A stretch of 64,000 nt of DNA from Lachnospiraceae bacterium (GCA_019423745.1 JAHZAV010000001.1:1-64000), one strand, 5' to 3'; counted from the stretch's first letter, positions 16,893 to 26,103 are shown. Program-made: numbers and translations. Notes: generated from the sequence alone by a model not told the origin.

Positions 16893-17846
16893 ATGATTGA
16901 GAAGTACAGTATTCGGACAGACCTGGCTTTGGAGCAAAAAGAGCGTTTTGAGGCGGATAATGTAGAAATTCCAGGGGTCGTTCTGGAAGAAAACTATGAT
17001 GAGGAAAGGGAAATCAGGGTCACAACGGTGAAAATTACAACAGAAAATGGCGCTCGGATAATGGGAAAACCGGTGGGGAATTATATAACACTGGAAGCGC
17101 CCCGGCTGGCTGTCCCAGATGATGATTATCACAAAGAAATAGCAGAAGAAGTGGAACGGTTTTTATGCCAGCTTCTTCCTAAAGAGAAAAAGGACTGCTC
17201 TATACTTGTGGCAGGTCTTGGGAACAGACAGGTTACGCCGGACGCACTGGGACCATATGTGGCGGATAATCTGAATATTACCAGGCATATTGTAAAAGAA
17301 TACGGAAAGTATGCTATGGGTAAGGAACGAGCGGATCTTTTGAGCGCTATTGTGCCAGGAGTAATGGGACAGACAGGTATGGAGACAGTAGAAATTATAA
17401 GGGGAGTGGTAAAAGAAACAAAGCCGGATCTGGTGATTGCGGTAGATGCTCTTGCAGCGCGTAATTCCAGAAGATTGAATCGTACGATCCAATTATCTGA
17501 TACAGGAATTAACCCGGGATCTGGTGTGGGAAATCACAGAAATGCAATTACAAAGGAAACGGTAGGGGTGCCGGTTATTGCTATTGGGGTTCCTACAGTG
17601 GTTGATGCAGCTACAATTGTAAGTGATGCCATGGAAAATTTGATACAGGCGATGGAGACTTCCGATACGCTGAAAGGAGTTGGAGTTGTTCTGCAAGGGT
17701 ATAGCGCAGCAGAAAAATATGAGTTGGTTAAAGAACTGATAACCCCTCATTTGAATGGCATGTTTGTTACACCCAAAGATGCAGATGAAACGGTAAAGAG
17801 GATCAGTTACACCATTTCAGAAGCACTGAATCATTTATTTGGATAG
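16893..17846 (+). CDS. gpr: Germination protease GPR
   Basis: Aspartate-type endopeptidase (family A25) that degrades small acid-soluble spore proteins during germination, acting in the spore core. The N-terminal RTDLALEQ is the typical propeptide/SASP-like beginning. ILVAGLGNRQVTPDALGP, SAIVPGVMGQTGMET and VIAVDALAARN are family hallmarks. 317 residues is near normal. Known members are made as a zymogen in the forespore. It precedes spoIIP by 162 bases, the same order as in Bacillus. The RBS is GAGGT upstream of ATG 16893. I could not find a convincing forespore-type promoter. Confidence 0.95.
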   Translation: MIEKYSIRTDLALEQKERFEADNVEIPGVVLEENYDEEREIRVTTVKITTENGARIMGKPVGNYITLEAPRLAVPDDDYHKEIAEEVERFLCQLLPKEKKDCSILVAGLGNRQVTPDALGPYVADNLNITRHIVKEYGKYAMGKERADLLSAIVPGVMGQTGMETVEIIRGVVKETKPDLVIAVDALAARNSRRLNRTIQLSDTGINPGSGVGNHRNAITKETVGVPVIAIGVPTVVDAATIVSDAMENLIQAMETSDTLKGVGVVLQGYSAAEKYELVKELITPHLNGMFVTPKDADETVKRISYTISEALNHLFG

Positions 17847-17888
17847 TATTAAGAATGGTAAAGAGAATTCGGCCTGTGCAATGGTTTC

Positions 17889-17916
17889 ATAAAGTCAAAT
17901 CTGCGCTCATATAGTT
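17889..17916 (+). promoter_or_regulatory. Sigma-E-like promoter of spoIIP
   Basis: ATA (17889-17891), 16 bases, then CATATAGTT (17908-17916). This matches the sigma-E pattern of an ATA in the -35 and CATA in the -10. It lies 93 bases before the GTG start. spoIIP is sigma-E dependent in Bacillus subtilis. Confidence 0.4.
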
Positions 17917-18008
17917 ATAAAGTGACAGTGGAAAAAAGAGTGTACAAGACCTGGCATTATAGGGTGGTACAGTAGGAAAATAAAGATGTTCAGTAAGCAG
18001 GTGAGAAA

Positions 18009-19190
18009 GTGAAGAGAAGGTGTAGACTTAATAGAATCGGAATGGTATGTGTTTTGATTCTGCTGCTGGGATATGGGATTGTGCAGATGGGAATGAAGCC
18101 TTGGAAATATGCGGGTGAGAGAATCGGGGAAACTCTTTTTAAACATGTAGAGGAAGTTTATTTGCCTGCTTTATCCTATACAGCAGAAAGGGAACAGTAC
18201 TCTTTGTACGATATGGTGGCAAAGAGTACTGGATTTTTACTACCATTGGGATCTTATGTGGGAGAAAAAGCAGAAGGAAGTACAGATGTAGAAGATGAGG
18301 CCACTTATGAAATGATACTAAGCCAGCAGGCTCATGATGAAAATGAAGTGGGAAGCGATGGAAAGCTGATCAGTGGAGAAGATGATTCGGCAAAGACGGT
18401 ACATACATCTGGAACGCCAATTGATACATCTATTGAAAAAATGAGTGACTTCAATTATTTGCTCAGTAATTTTTATACTGTGGACAGTACTACTATGATT
18501 CGAGAGGATGAGTTAAAAGGTGCAGAGCTCATGGCAAAAGATATGAAGATTGACAGAAGCAAAGAAGGCCCTAAGATCCTGATTTATCATACCCATTCTC
18601 AAGAAATGTTTGCGGATTCCGTAGAAGGAGATGTATCTACTTCTATTGTGGGCATCGGAGACTATCTGACCAGCCTTTTGACGGATACATATCATATCCC
18701 GACTCTTCACCACACAGGTGTTTATGATCTGATTGATGGAAAATTAGACAGAAGTCTTGCCTACGATATGGCAAAACCAGATATTCAAAAGATTTTGGAA
18801 GAAAACCCCAGCATTGAAGTGGTGATTGATTTGCATAGAGACGGCGTGGGAGAAGGGACCCATCTTGTGACGGAAGTGAATGGAAAACAGACAGCTCAGA
18901 TTATGTTTTTTAATGGGCTTAGTAAGACAAGAGCTAATGGAGAGATTGATTATCTGGCAAATCCCTATATACAGGATAATCTTGCGTTTTCTCTCCAGAT
19001 GCAGGTGGCGGCAAATAACAAATATCCGGGATTTGCCAGACGAATTTATCTCAGAGGTTACCGATATAATATGCACTTTATGCCTAAAAGCCTTCTTGTA
19101 GAGGCAGGTGCACAGACAAATACTGTACAGGAGATGAAAAATGCGATGGAAGTGCTGGCAGATCTTCTCAATACTGTGCTGGTGGGATAA
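18009..19190 (+). CDS. spoIIP: Stage II sporulation protein P
   Basis: Peptidoglycan amidase/endopeptidase needed for septal thinning and engulfment together with SpoIID and SpoIIM. A single N-terminal membrane anchor spans about residues 10-29 (IGMVCVLILLLGYGIVQMG). The catalytic domain starts near residue 185 with ILIYHTHSQE and continues with VVIDLHRDGV, whose histidines and acidic residues form the zinc amidase site. The region at about 85-145 is acidic and probably disordered. Start is GTG 18009 after AGGTGAG; length is 393 residues. It follows gpr in the same order as in Bacillus and ends with a terminator. Confidence 0.94.
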   Translation: MKRRCRLNRIGMVCVLILLLGYGIVQMGMKPWKYAGERIGETLFKHVEEVYLPALSYTAEREQYSLYDMVAKSTGFLLPLGSYVGEKAEGSTDVEDEATYEMILSQQAHDENEVGSDGKLISGEDDSAKTVHTSGTPIDTSIEKMSDFNYLLSNFYTVDSTTMIREDELKGAELMAKDMKIDRSKEGPKILIYHTHSQEMFADSVEGDVSTSIVGIGDYLTSLLTDTYHIPTLHHTGVYDLIDGKLDRSLAYDMAKPDIQKILEENPSIEVVIDLHRDGVGEGTHLVTEVNGKQTAQIMFFNGLSKTRANGEIDYLANPYIQDNLAFSLQMQVAANNKYPGFARRIYLRGYRYNMHFMPKSLLVEAGAQTNTVQEMKNAMEVLADLLNTVLVG

Positions 19191-19202
19191 ATAAGCGAAA
19201 AT

Positions 19203-19250
19203 AAACTGCAGATTTAAGGAGAAATTCTTTCGTAATCTGTAGTTTTTTTT
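19203..19250 (+). terminator. Intrinsic terminator of spoIIP
   Basis: AAACTGCAGATT (19203-19214) pairs with AATCTGTAGTTT (19234-19245, one G-T), with a smaller inner pairing, followed by a run of eight T. Confidence 0.85.
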
Positions 19251-19253
19251 CGT

Positions 19254-19282
19254 TTGCATAACCCTACATTTTGTGCTAATAT
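19254..19282 (+). promoter_or_regulatory. Promoter of the topoisomerase operon
   Basis: TTGCAT (19254-19259), 17-base spacer, TAATAT (19277-19282) preceded by TGC, giving an extended -10. Confidence 0.5.
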
Positions 19283-19408
19283 TGGAATGATATGGTGAAA
19301 ACCACAAATCATGGGCTTGACTGGAAGATGGGCATAAGTATTGTCTGTAATAATAAATGTTGAGAATTTTAAAACGGTTAAAAAATGATAAGAAGGGGTA
19401 AAAGCGAT

Positions 19409-21331
19409 ATGGCAAAGAAAAATACCTATGATGCAGATAGCATTGCCATACTGGAAGGTCTGGAAGCAGTGCGGAAACGTCCGGGAATGTATATAGGAAG
19501 TGTTTCTACCAAGGGTTTAAATCATTTGATCTATGAGATGGTGGATAATGCGGTAGATGAACATCTGGCAGGATACTGCAGTGAAATTCAAGTAATCCTG
19601 GAAAAGGACGGTTCCTGTACAGTGAGCGATAATGGCCGAGGAGTTCCGGTAGGTATGCATGCAAAAGGTCTGCCGGCAGCACGTATCGTTTATACTACTT
19701 TGCATGCAGGGGGAAAATTTGATGATTCAGCGTATAAGACAAGCGGCGGGCTTCATGGGGTAGGTTCATCGGTTGTTAATGCGCTTTCTTCCTATATGGA
19801 TGTACAAATCAGTCGTGAGGGATATGTCCATCATGATCGGTATGAGAAGGGAATTCCGGTCATAGAGCTGGAAGAAGGACTTTTGCCTAAAATTGCAAAG
19901 ACGAGAAAAACTGGTACGAAAGTAAACTTCCTCCCAGATGATACAATTTTTGAAAAGACTCGTTTTCGTGGGGAAGAAGTTAAGAGTCGTATGCATGAGA
20001 CAGCCTATTTAAACCCTTCTTTAACCATTATATATGAGGATCGTCGGGGGAGTGAAAACGAGAAGATTATCTATCATGAACCAGATGGGATTTTAGGATT
20101 TATTAAAGAACTTAACGAAAAAAAAGAAACGATACATGATCCGGTTTATTTCAAAGGAGAGGCCGAAGGCATTGAAGTAGAAGCAGCTTTTCAGTATGTC
20201 AATGAATTCCATGAAAATGTGCTGGGATTTTGTAATAACATATATAATGCCGAGGGAGGCACTCATCTGACGGGATTTAAAACTACCTTTACAACAGTCA
20301 TGAATCAGTATGCAAGGGAAATTGGTATTTTAAAAGAAAAAGATAATAATTTCACCGGAGCAGATATCCGAAATGGAATGACTGCTATTATTTCTATTAA
20401 GCATCCGGATCCGCGGTTTGAGGGTCAGACAAAGACAAAACTGGACAACCCGGATGCAGCAAAGGCTGTCAGTAAAGTGACAAATGATGAAATTGTAAGA
20501 TATTTTGATCGTAATCTGGAAAACCTTAAGAAGGTCCTTTCCTGTGCAGAGAAAGCAGCAAAGATCCGGAAAACAGAGGAAAGGGCAAAGACAAACCTTC
20601 TGACAAAGCAGAAATATTCCTTTGACAGTAATGGTAAGCTGGCGAATTGTGAAAGCAGGGATGCTTCAAAATGTGAGATTTTTATTGTGGAGGGAGATTC
20701 AGCAGGTGGATCTGCCAAAACAGCCCGAGACAGAATGTATCAGGCGATTTTGCCGATTCGGGGAAAAATTCTTAATGTAGAGAAGGCAAGTATCGATAAA
20801 ATTCTTGCCAATGCTGAAATCAAAACGATGATTAACGCGTTTGGATGCGGATTTTCAGAAGGATATGGCAATGATTTTGATATTACAAAATTGCGGTATG
20901 ATAAGATTATTATTATGGCAGATGCGGATGTGGATGGGGCGCACATTTCCACTCTACTTTTGACTCTGTTTTATCGCTTTATGCCGGAGTTAATCTATGA
21001 AGGCCACGTGTATATCGCGATGCCTCCACTTTATAAAGCTATGCCGAAGAAAGGCGAGGAAGAATACCTTTATGATGATAAAGCTTTGGAAAAATACCGA
21101 CGAACTCATGAAGGTCCGTTTACCCTTCAGCGATACAAAGGGCTTGGTGAGATGGATGCAGAGCAGCTCTGGGAGACAACCCTAAATCCAAAGACAAGAA
21201 TTCTGAAACTTGTGGAAATTGAGGATGCCAGAATGGCCTCTGGTGTGACGGAAATGCTGATGGGGAATGAGGTTCCTCCGCGTCGTGCTTTTATTTATGA
21301 GAATGCCACAGAGGCAGAGCTTGATATTTAG
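19409..21331 (+). CDS. parE: Type IIA DNA topoisomerase B subunit (ParE/GyrB-like)
   Basis: ATPase subunit of topoisomerase IV or a second gyrase, 640 residues. GHKL ATPase motifs are visible: MVDNAVDEH, DNGRGVPVG, GLHGVGSSVVNAL. The TOPRIM part has EGDSAGGSAK and DADVDGAHI. The conserved QTKTKLGN is QTKTKLDN here (about residues 337-344). It is followed 14 bases later by the A subunit, which lacks a GyrA box, so I favour topoisomerase IV, but the C-terminal sequence is also GyrB-like. Start ATG 19409 has AGAAGGGG upstream; ATG 19385 does not. Confidence 0.88.
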   Translation: MAKKNTYDADSIAILEGLEAVRKRPGMYIGSVSTKGLNHLIYEMVDNAVDEHLAGYCSEIQVILEKDGSCTVSDNGRGVPVGMHAKGLPAARIVYTTLHAGGKFDDSAYKTSGGLHGVGSSVVNALSSYMDVQISREGYVHHDRYEKGIPVIELEEGLLPKIAKTRKTGTKVNFLPDDTIFEKTRFRGEEVKSRMHETAYLNPSLTIIYEDRRGSENEKIIYHEPDGILGFIKELNEKKETIHDPVYFKGEAEGIEVEAAFQYVNEFHENVLGFCNNIYNAEGGTHLTGFKTTFTTVMNQYAREIGILKEKDNNFTGADIRNGMTAIISIKHPDPRFEGQTKTKLDNPDAAKAVSKVTNDEIVRYFDRNLENLKKVLSCAEKAAKIRKTEERAKTNLLTKQKYSFDSNGKLANCESRDASKCEIFIVEGDSAGGSAKTARDRMYQAILPIRGKILNVEKASIDKILANAEIKTMINAFGCGFSEGYGNDFDITKLRYDKIIIMADADVDGAHISTLLLTLFYRFMPELIYEGHVYIAMPPLYKAMPKKGEEEYLYDDKALEKYRRTHEGPFTLQRYKGLGEMDAEQLWETTLNPKTRILKLVEIEDARMASGVTEMLMGNEVPPRRAFIYENATEAELDI

Positions 21332-21345
21332 AAGGGAGAATATCT

Positions 21346-23586
21346 ATGCAGGAAGAACAGATCATACGTACAGAATATTCGGATCTGATGAAAAAATCTT
21401 ATATTGATTATGCCATGAGTGTTATTGTTGCAAGAGCGCTGCCAGATGTACGAGATGGATTAAAACCTGTTCAGAGAAGGACGCTTTATGATATGCACGA
21501 ACTGGGAATCCGATATGACAAGCCATACCGGAAGTGTGCCCGTATTGTAGGTGATACCATGGGTAAGTATCATCCCCATGGAGATAGTTCTATTTATGAA
21601 GCTCTTGTAGTTATGGCACAGGAATTTAAAAAAGGCATGATTCTTGTGGATGGACATGGAAATTTTGGTTCCATTGAAGGTGATGGAGCAGCGGCTATGC
21701 GTTATACAGAAGCACGGCTTGCCAAATTTACGCAAATGGCATTTTTGCAGGATTTGGATAAAAATGTAGTGGATTTTGTTCCGAATTTTGATGAGACAGA
21801 AAAGGAGCCGGAAGTTTTACCGGTGCGTATTCCAAACCTTCTTGTGAACGGTGCGGAAGGTATTGCAGTTGGTATGGCTACAAGTATTCCGACCCATAAT
21901 CTGGCCGAAGTTATTGATGCTGTAAAAGCATATATGAAAAATGATGAAATCAGTACAAGACAGCTGATGAAATATGTGAAGGGACCGGATTTTCCTACTG
22001 GCGGTATCGTGGTAAATAAAGATGACTTGCTTACTATTTATGAAACCGGAACCGGAAAGATCAAATTAAGGGGAAAAGTGGAAGTGGAAGAGATGAAAGG
22101 CGGAAAACAGCGCCTTGTTATTACTGAAATCCCTTATACAATGATCGGAGCAGGTATCGGTAAATTTCTTAATGATGTGTGTGCTCTTGTGGAAACGAAG
22201 AAGACAAATGATATTGTAGATATTTCCAATCAGTCATCAAAAGAAGGAATTCGCATAGTTATTGAGCTGAAAAAAGGTGCAGATGCTCAAAATCTTACGA
22301 ACATGCTTTACAAAAAAACACGCCTGGAAGATACGTTTGGTGTGAATATGCTGGCTGTAGCAAATGGGCGCCCAGAAACCATGGGTCTGAAAAAGATCAT
22401 TGAACATCATGTGGATTTTCAGTTTGAACTTGCAACACGCAAATATAAAAATCTTCTTGCCAAAGAACGGGATCGCAAAGAGATTCAGGAAGGATTGATC
22501 AAGGCTTGTGATGTGATAGACTTGATTATAGAGATTCTGCGGGGAAGCCAGTCGGTGAAAGATGCAAAGGAATGTCTTACAAAGGGACTTACAGACAACA
22601 TTGTCTTTAAATCTAAAATATCTAAAAAGATGGCGTCTATGCTGCGCTTTACAGAACGGCAGGCTACAGCAATTCTTGAAATGCGTCTCTACAAATTGAT
22701 TGGACTGGAAATAGAAGCTTTAATGAAAGAGCATGAGGAGACCCTGGCAAATATTGCAAGATATGAAGATATTTTAAACAATTATGATTCCATGGCAGAT
22801 GTTATCATTGAAGAGTTGGACGCATTTAAAAAGGAATTTGGAGCAAAGAGAAAAACAGTTGTAGAGAATGCGGAAGAAGCTGTCTTTGAGGAAAAGAAAA
22901 TCGAAGAGCAGGAAATTGTTTTTCTTATGGATCGATTTGGATATGCAAGGTGCGTTGATATATCGACCTATGAGAGGAATAAGGAAGCAGCGGACAGCGA
23001 AAATAAATATGTACTGAACTGTTTAAATACTGGAAAAATCTGCATCTTTACTGATGGAGGAAAGATGCATCAGTTAAAGGTACTGGACGTTCCTTTTGGA
23101 AAATTCAGAGATAAAGGGCAACCAGTGGACAACATGAGTAATTTTGACAGTACACAGGAGGAAATTGTTTATCTTTGCGATGCTGAGCAGATGCGTTTTT
23201 CCAGACTTATATTTGTTACAAAACAAGGAATGGTAAAACAAGTAGAAGGAACAGAATTTCAAGTCTCTAAAAGAACAATAGCAGCTACGAAATTGCAGGA
23301 AGGTGACAGTCTTGTCAGTGTTGGAGTGGTTACAGATCATAAACAGGTAGTGCTTCAGACAAAGGAAGGATACTTTCTTCGCTTTCCGGCAGTGGAAGTA
23401 TCTGAAAAGAAAAAAGGTGCTGTGGGTGTAAGAGGAATCCGACTTAAGAAAAATGATGAGGTGGAGGCAGTTTATCTTTTTGATGAAGGGGCGGATGTTA
23501 AGGCGGTATATAAGGAGAAAGAAGTTTCACTTAGCCGTCTTAGAATCGGTAAACGGGATACACAAGGAGTAAAAAACCGGGGATAG
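21346..23586 (+). CDS. parC: Type IIA DNA topoisomerase A subunit (ParC-like)
   Basis: DNA-cleaving subunit, 746 residues. The active-site tyrosine is Tyr120 in AAMRYTEARL. ARALPDVRDGLKPVQRR and MGKYHPHGDSSIYEAL form the winged-helix region that includes the quinolone-determining positions. The C-terminal beta-pinwheel starts near residue 530. At the place where gyrase has the QRRGGKG box, the sequence reads YERNKEAADSENKY, so DNA-wrapping gyrase activity is unlikely and decatenation is the better guess. It forms an operon with parE. No clear terminator follows. Confidence 0.88.
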   Translation: MQEEQIIRTEYSDLMKKSYIDYAMSVIVARALPDVRDGLKPVQRRTLYDMHELGIRYDKPYRKCARIVGDTMGKYHPHGDSSIYEALVVMAQEFKKGMILVDGHGNFGSIEGDGAAAMRYTEARLAKFTQMAFLQDLDKNVVDFVPNFDETEKEPEVLPVRIPNLLVNGAEGIAVGMATSIPTHNLAEVIDAVKAYMKNDEISTRQLMKYVKGPDFPTGGIVVNKDDLLTIYETGTGKIKLRGKVEVEEMKGGKQRLVITEIPYTMIGAGIGKFLNDVCALVETKKTNDIVDISNQSSKEGIRIVIELKKGADAQNLTNMLYKKTRLEDTFGVNMLAVANGRPETMGLKKIIEHHVDFQFELATRKYKNLLAKERDRKEIQEGLIKACDVIDLIIEILRGSQSVKDAKECLTKGLTDNIVFKSKISKKMASMLRFTERQATAILEMRLYKLIGLEIEALMKEHEETLANIARYEDILNNYDSMADVIIEELDAFKKEFGAKRKTVVENAEEAVFEEKKIEEQEIVFLMDRFGYARCVDISTYERNKEAADSENKYVLNCLNTGKICIFTDGGKMHQLKVLDVPFGKFRDKGQPVDNMSNFDSTQEEIVYLCDAEQMRFSRLIFVTKQGMVKQVEGTEFQVSKRTIAATKLQEGDSLVSVGVVTDHKQVVLQTKEGYFLRFPAVEVSEKKKGAVGVRGIRLKKNDEVEAVYLFDEGADVKAVYKEKEVSLSRLRIGKRDTQGVKNRG

Positions 23587-23632
23587 AAACTGGAATATAG
23601 AAGTGGTATATGAAAAAAGTCCGGTGAATCTC

Positions 23633-23661
23633 TTGATTTTCTGGAAGAACAGTGCTATACT
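23633..23661 (+). promoter_or_regulatory. Sigma-A promoter of the rimP-nusA-infB operon
   Basis: TTGATT (23633-23638), 17-base spacer, TATACT (23656-23661). It gives a leader of about 125 bases before rimP. Confidence 0.75.
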
Positions 23662-23687
23662 AACCAATAGTTACATAAACATGCGAC

Positions 23688-23715
23688 AGAAGAGTGGACG
23701 AAAGTTCACTCTTCT
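23688..23715 (+). promoter_or_regulatory. GAAA-tetraloop hairpin in rimP leader
   Basis: A 12-base stem (23688-23699 with 23704-23715, one G-T) closed by a GAAA loop, 20 bases after the predicted start of transcription. It is followed by TTATAT only, so it is a weak terminator at best; an RNA-protein or antitermination element is possible. Confidence 0.6.
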
Positions 23716-23795
23716 TTATATGATGGGAAGGTTTTTGATTTCCTGAATTTTGCAGAAGGCATGTTGGATAAACGGTACGAATAGGAGGTTTTACG

Positions 23796-24263
23796 TTGGC
23801 GAAAAAAGAAATTTATGAGCAGAAGACAGAAGAGCTGTTAAATCCCATTATGGACAGAAACGGATTTGAACTAGTTGATGTAGAATATGTAAAAGAAGGC
23901 GGTAACTGGTATCTTCGTGCTTACATTGATAAACCGGGAGGAATTAATGTAGATGACTGTGAGACAGTCAGCAGAGAATTATCCGATCTTCTGGATGAAA
24001 AGGATTTTATTGAGGAGTCTTATATTTTGGAAGTGAGTTCTCCAGGACTTGGACGTCCGCTCAAAAAAGAGAAAGATTTTAAAAGAAGTCTTGGGAAGGA
24101 AGTAGAGATCCGCACGTACCGTATGGTGGACAGAAAAAAAGAATTTACCGGAATCCTTACGGATTACGATAAAGATACCGTAACTATTGAAGTGGAAAAC
24201 AGTGAAAGAAAAACATTTGATAAAGGCGATATCGCGCTTATTCGTCTGGCATTCGATTTTTAA
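23796..24263 (+). CDS. rimP: Ribosome maturation factor RimP, TTG start
   Basis: Assists assembly of the 30S subunit, binding near S12 and 16S rRNA. The 155-residue product contains the N-terminal domain (FELVDVEYVKEGGNWYLRAY, then DDCETVSRELSDLLD) and the GLGRPLKKEKDFKR linker before the C-terminal SH3-like barrel. The start is TTG with TAGGAGG 8 bases upstream; no ATG is available near it. First gene of the nusA-infB cluster; nusA follows after 17 bases. Confidence 0.95.
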   Translation: MAKKEIYEQKTEELLNPIMDRNGFELVDVEYVKEGGNWYLRAYIDKPGGINVDDCETVSRELSDLLDEKDFIEESYILEVSSPGLGRPLKKEKDFKRSLGKEVEIRTYRMVDRKKEFTGILTDYDKDTVTIEVENSERKTFDKGDIALIRLAFDF

Positions 24264-24280
24264 TTTAGGAGGAAAGTCAC

Positions 24281-25489
24281 ATGAACACAGAATTATTAGA
24301 AGCGTTGAATATTTTAGAAAAGGAAAAGGACATCAGTAAAGATACCTTGATGGATGCGATTGAAAATTCTCTGATTAATGCCTGTAAAAACCATTTTGGG
24401 AAAGCAGACAATATTAAGGTGATTATGGACAGAGAAACTTGTGACTATCAGTTGATTCAGGAAAAGACAGTAGTAGAAGTAGTAGAAGATAAAGTAGAGC
24501 AGATCAGTCTGGCTGATGCAAAGATGATTGATAGTAAGTTTGAAATAGGAGATGTGGTTCAAATTCCAGTTGAGTCCAAATCCTTTGGCCGTATTGCAAC
24601 ACAGAATGCGAAGAATCTGATTCTTCAGAAGATTCGTGAGGAAGAAAGAAAAGTTGTGTATGATCAGTATTTTGAGAAAGAGAGAGATATTGTAACTGGT
24701 ATTGTACAGCGGTATGTGGGCAAAAATGTCAGCATTAACCTTGGAAAAGCGGACGCAATGCTTACAGAGAATGAACAAGTAAAAGGAGAGGTATTTAAAC
24801 CTACTGAGAGAATTAAGCTGTATGTGGTTGAAGTAAAAAATACAACAAAAGGTCCAAAGATTCTTGTGTCCCGTACTCATCCGGAATTAGTAAAAAGATT
24901 GTTTGAGGCAGAAGTGACAGAAGTGAAAGACGGCATTGTGGAAATCAAAAGTATTGCCAGAGAAGCAGGAAGCCGTACAAAGATTGCAGTATGGTCCAAT
25001 GATCCGGATGTAGATCCGGTTGGAGCCTGTGTCGGAATGAATGGTGCCAGAGTCAATGCTATTGTTAACGAACTAAGAGGCGAGAAAATTGATATCATTA
25101 ACTGGAGCGATAACCCGGGAATCTTGATTGAAAATGCATTGAGCCCTGCAAAGGTTATTTCCGTTATGGCAGATCCGGATGATAAAACGGCAAGTGTGAT
25201 TGTGCCTGATTATCAACTTTCTCTTGCTATTGGAAAAGAAGGGCAGAATGCAAGACTTGCAGCTCGCTTGACAGGATATAAGATAGACATTAAGAGTGAG
25301 ACTCAGGCTATCGAGTCAGGAGAACTTCCAGAAAACTATATGGAACTTGGCGAAGGTGTATATGAGGAAGAAGTATATGAGGAAGGATACAATGGAAATG
25401 ATTATGAGGAAGCGTATCCGGAATCATATGACAGTCAGGAGCCAGAAGAAGAATCACAGGAAATTGAGTTTCAGGAATATGAAGAATAG
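24281..25489 (+). CDS. nusA: Transcription termination/antitermination factor NusA
   Basis: RNA polymerase-associated factor controlling pausing, termination and antitermination. The NTD (1-130) is followed by the S1 domain (about 133-200, KGEVFKPTERIKLYVVEV nearby) and two KH domains (GACVGMNGARVNAIVNEL and SLAIGKEGQNARLAARL). The last 50 residues are a very acidic tyrosine/glutamate tail (EEVYEEGYNGNDYEEAY) unlike the repeats of E. coli NusA, but such tails occur in Clostridia. 402 residues. AGGAGG ribosome binding site. Confidence 0.96.
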   Translation: MNTELLEALNILEKEKDISKDTLMDAIENSLINACKNHFGKADNIKVIMDRETCDYQLIQEKTVVEVVEDKVEQISLADAKMIDSKFEIGDVVQIPVESKSFGRIATQNAKNLILQKIREEERKVVYDQYFEKERDIVTGIVQRYVGKNVSINLGKADAMLTENEQVKGEVFKPTERIKLYVVEVKNTTKGPKILVSRTHPELVKRLFEAEVTEVKDGIVEIKSIAREAGSRTKIAVWSNDPDVDPVGACVGMNGARVNAIVNELRGEKIDIINWSDNPGILIENALSPAKVISVMADPDDKTASVIVPDYQLSLAIGKEGQNARLAARLTGYKIDIKSETQAIESGELPENYMELGEGVYEEEVYEEGYNGNDYEEAYPESYDSQEPEEESQEIEFQEYEE

Positions 25490-25497
25490 GTGATAGA

Positions 25498-25776
25498 TTG
25501 AGCAGTAACAAAAAAATTCCTATGCGCAAATGTGTAGGGTGTCAGGAAATGAAGAGTAAAAAAGAAATGCTTCGGGTTATCAGAACCGCTGAAGGAGAGT
25601 TTTTGCTGGATGCCACCGGGAAAAAGAATGGGAGAGGCGCTTATCTGTGCCCTTCCAGAATATGTCTGGAAAAGGCGATAAAAGGGAAAGGTCTGGAAAG
25701 ATCTTTTCAGCAGGCGATTCCTAGGGAAGTGTATGAAACACTGGAAAGGGAGATGAAAGAAATTGATACAGAATAA
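25498..25776 (+). CDS. rnpM: YlxR / RNase P modulator RnpM, TTG start
   Basis: Small (92 residues) RNA-binding protein of the DUF448 family. The conserved PMRKCVGCQEM (residues 9-19) and GRGAYLCPSRICLEKAIKGK are present. Recent work on the B. subtilis homolog links it to RNase P. Start is TTG 25498 with AGGTGAT upstream. It lies 8 bases after nusA and overlaps ylxQ by 14 bases, the standard order. Confidence 0.93.
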   Translation: MSSNKKIPMRKCVGCQEMKSKKEMLRVIRTAEGEFLLDATGKKNGRGAYLCPSRICLEKAIKGKGLERSFQQAIPREVYETLEREMKEIDTE

Positions 25777-26068
25777 AGCGCTGTCCATGATCAGTCTGGC
25801 AACAAAAGCCGGAAAAACAGTAAGCGGTGAGTTTTGTACTGAAAAGGAAGTGAAAACCGGAAGAGCCGCTTTGGTAATTGTGGCTGGGGATGCATCCGAG
25901 AATACGAAGAAAAAATTCCGGAATATGTGTGAATATTATCATGTTCCAATTTATTTTTACGAAGATAAAGATACCTTGGGCCATGCAATGGGAAAAGAGT
26001 TCAGAGCATCTCTTGCGGTATTGGACGTAGGATTTGCAAAAGGAATTATGAGACATTTGGATGCTTAA
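25763..26068 (+). CDS. ylxQ: L7Ae-family RNA-binding protein YlxQ
   Basis: Kink-turn-type RNA-binding protein of about 101 residues, fold of L7Ae/L30e. The typical beginning ALSMISLATKAGKTVSGEF supports the TTG at 25763, which has GGAGATGA upstream; the ATG at 25787 would delete conserved residues. It overlaps the end of rnpM and precedes infB by 35 bases. The exact RNA target in bacteria is not settled. Confidence 0.9.
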   Translation: MIQNKALSMISLATKAGKTVSGEFCTEKEVKTGRAALVIVAGDASENTKKKFRNMCEYYHVPIYFYEDKDTLGHAMGKEFRASLAVLDVGFAKGIMRHLDA

Positions 26069-26103
26069 TAGATAACGGAAGTTGCATAGAGGAGGTAGTT
26101 TAT

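Noticed and set aside
18744..19415. 223-codon minus-strand frame over spoIIP and its terminator
   Set aside because: It runs through the spoIIP terminator and promoter region of parE, and spoIIP is clearly the real gene.
24314..24880. 188-codon minus-strand frame within nusA
   Set aside because: Antisense shadow of nusA, with phenylalanine/leucine/cysteine-rich low-information product and no start signals.
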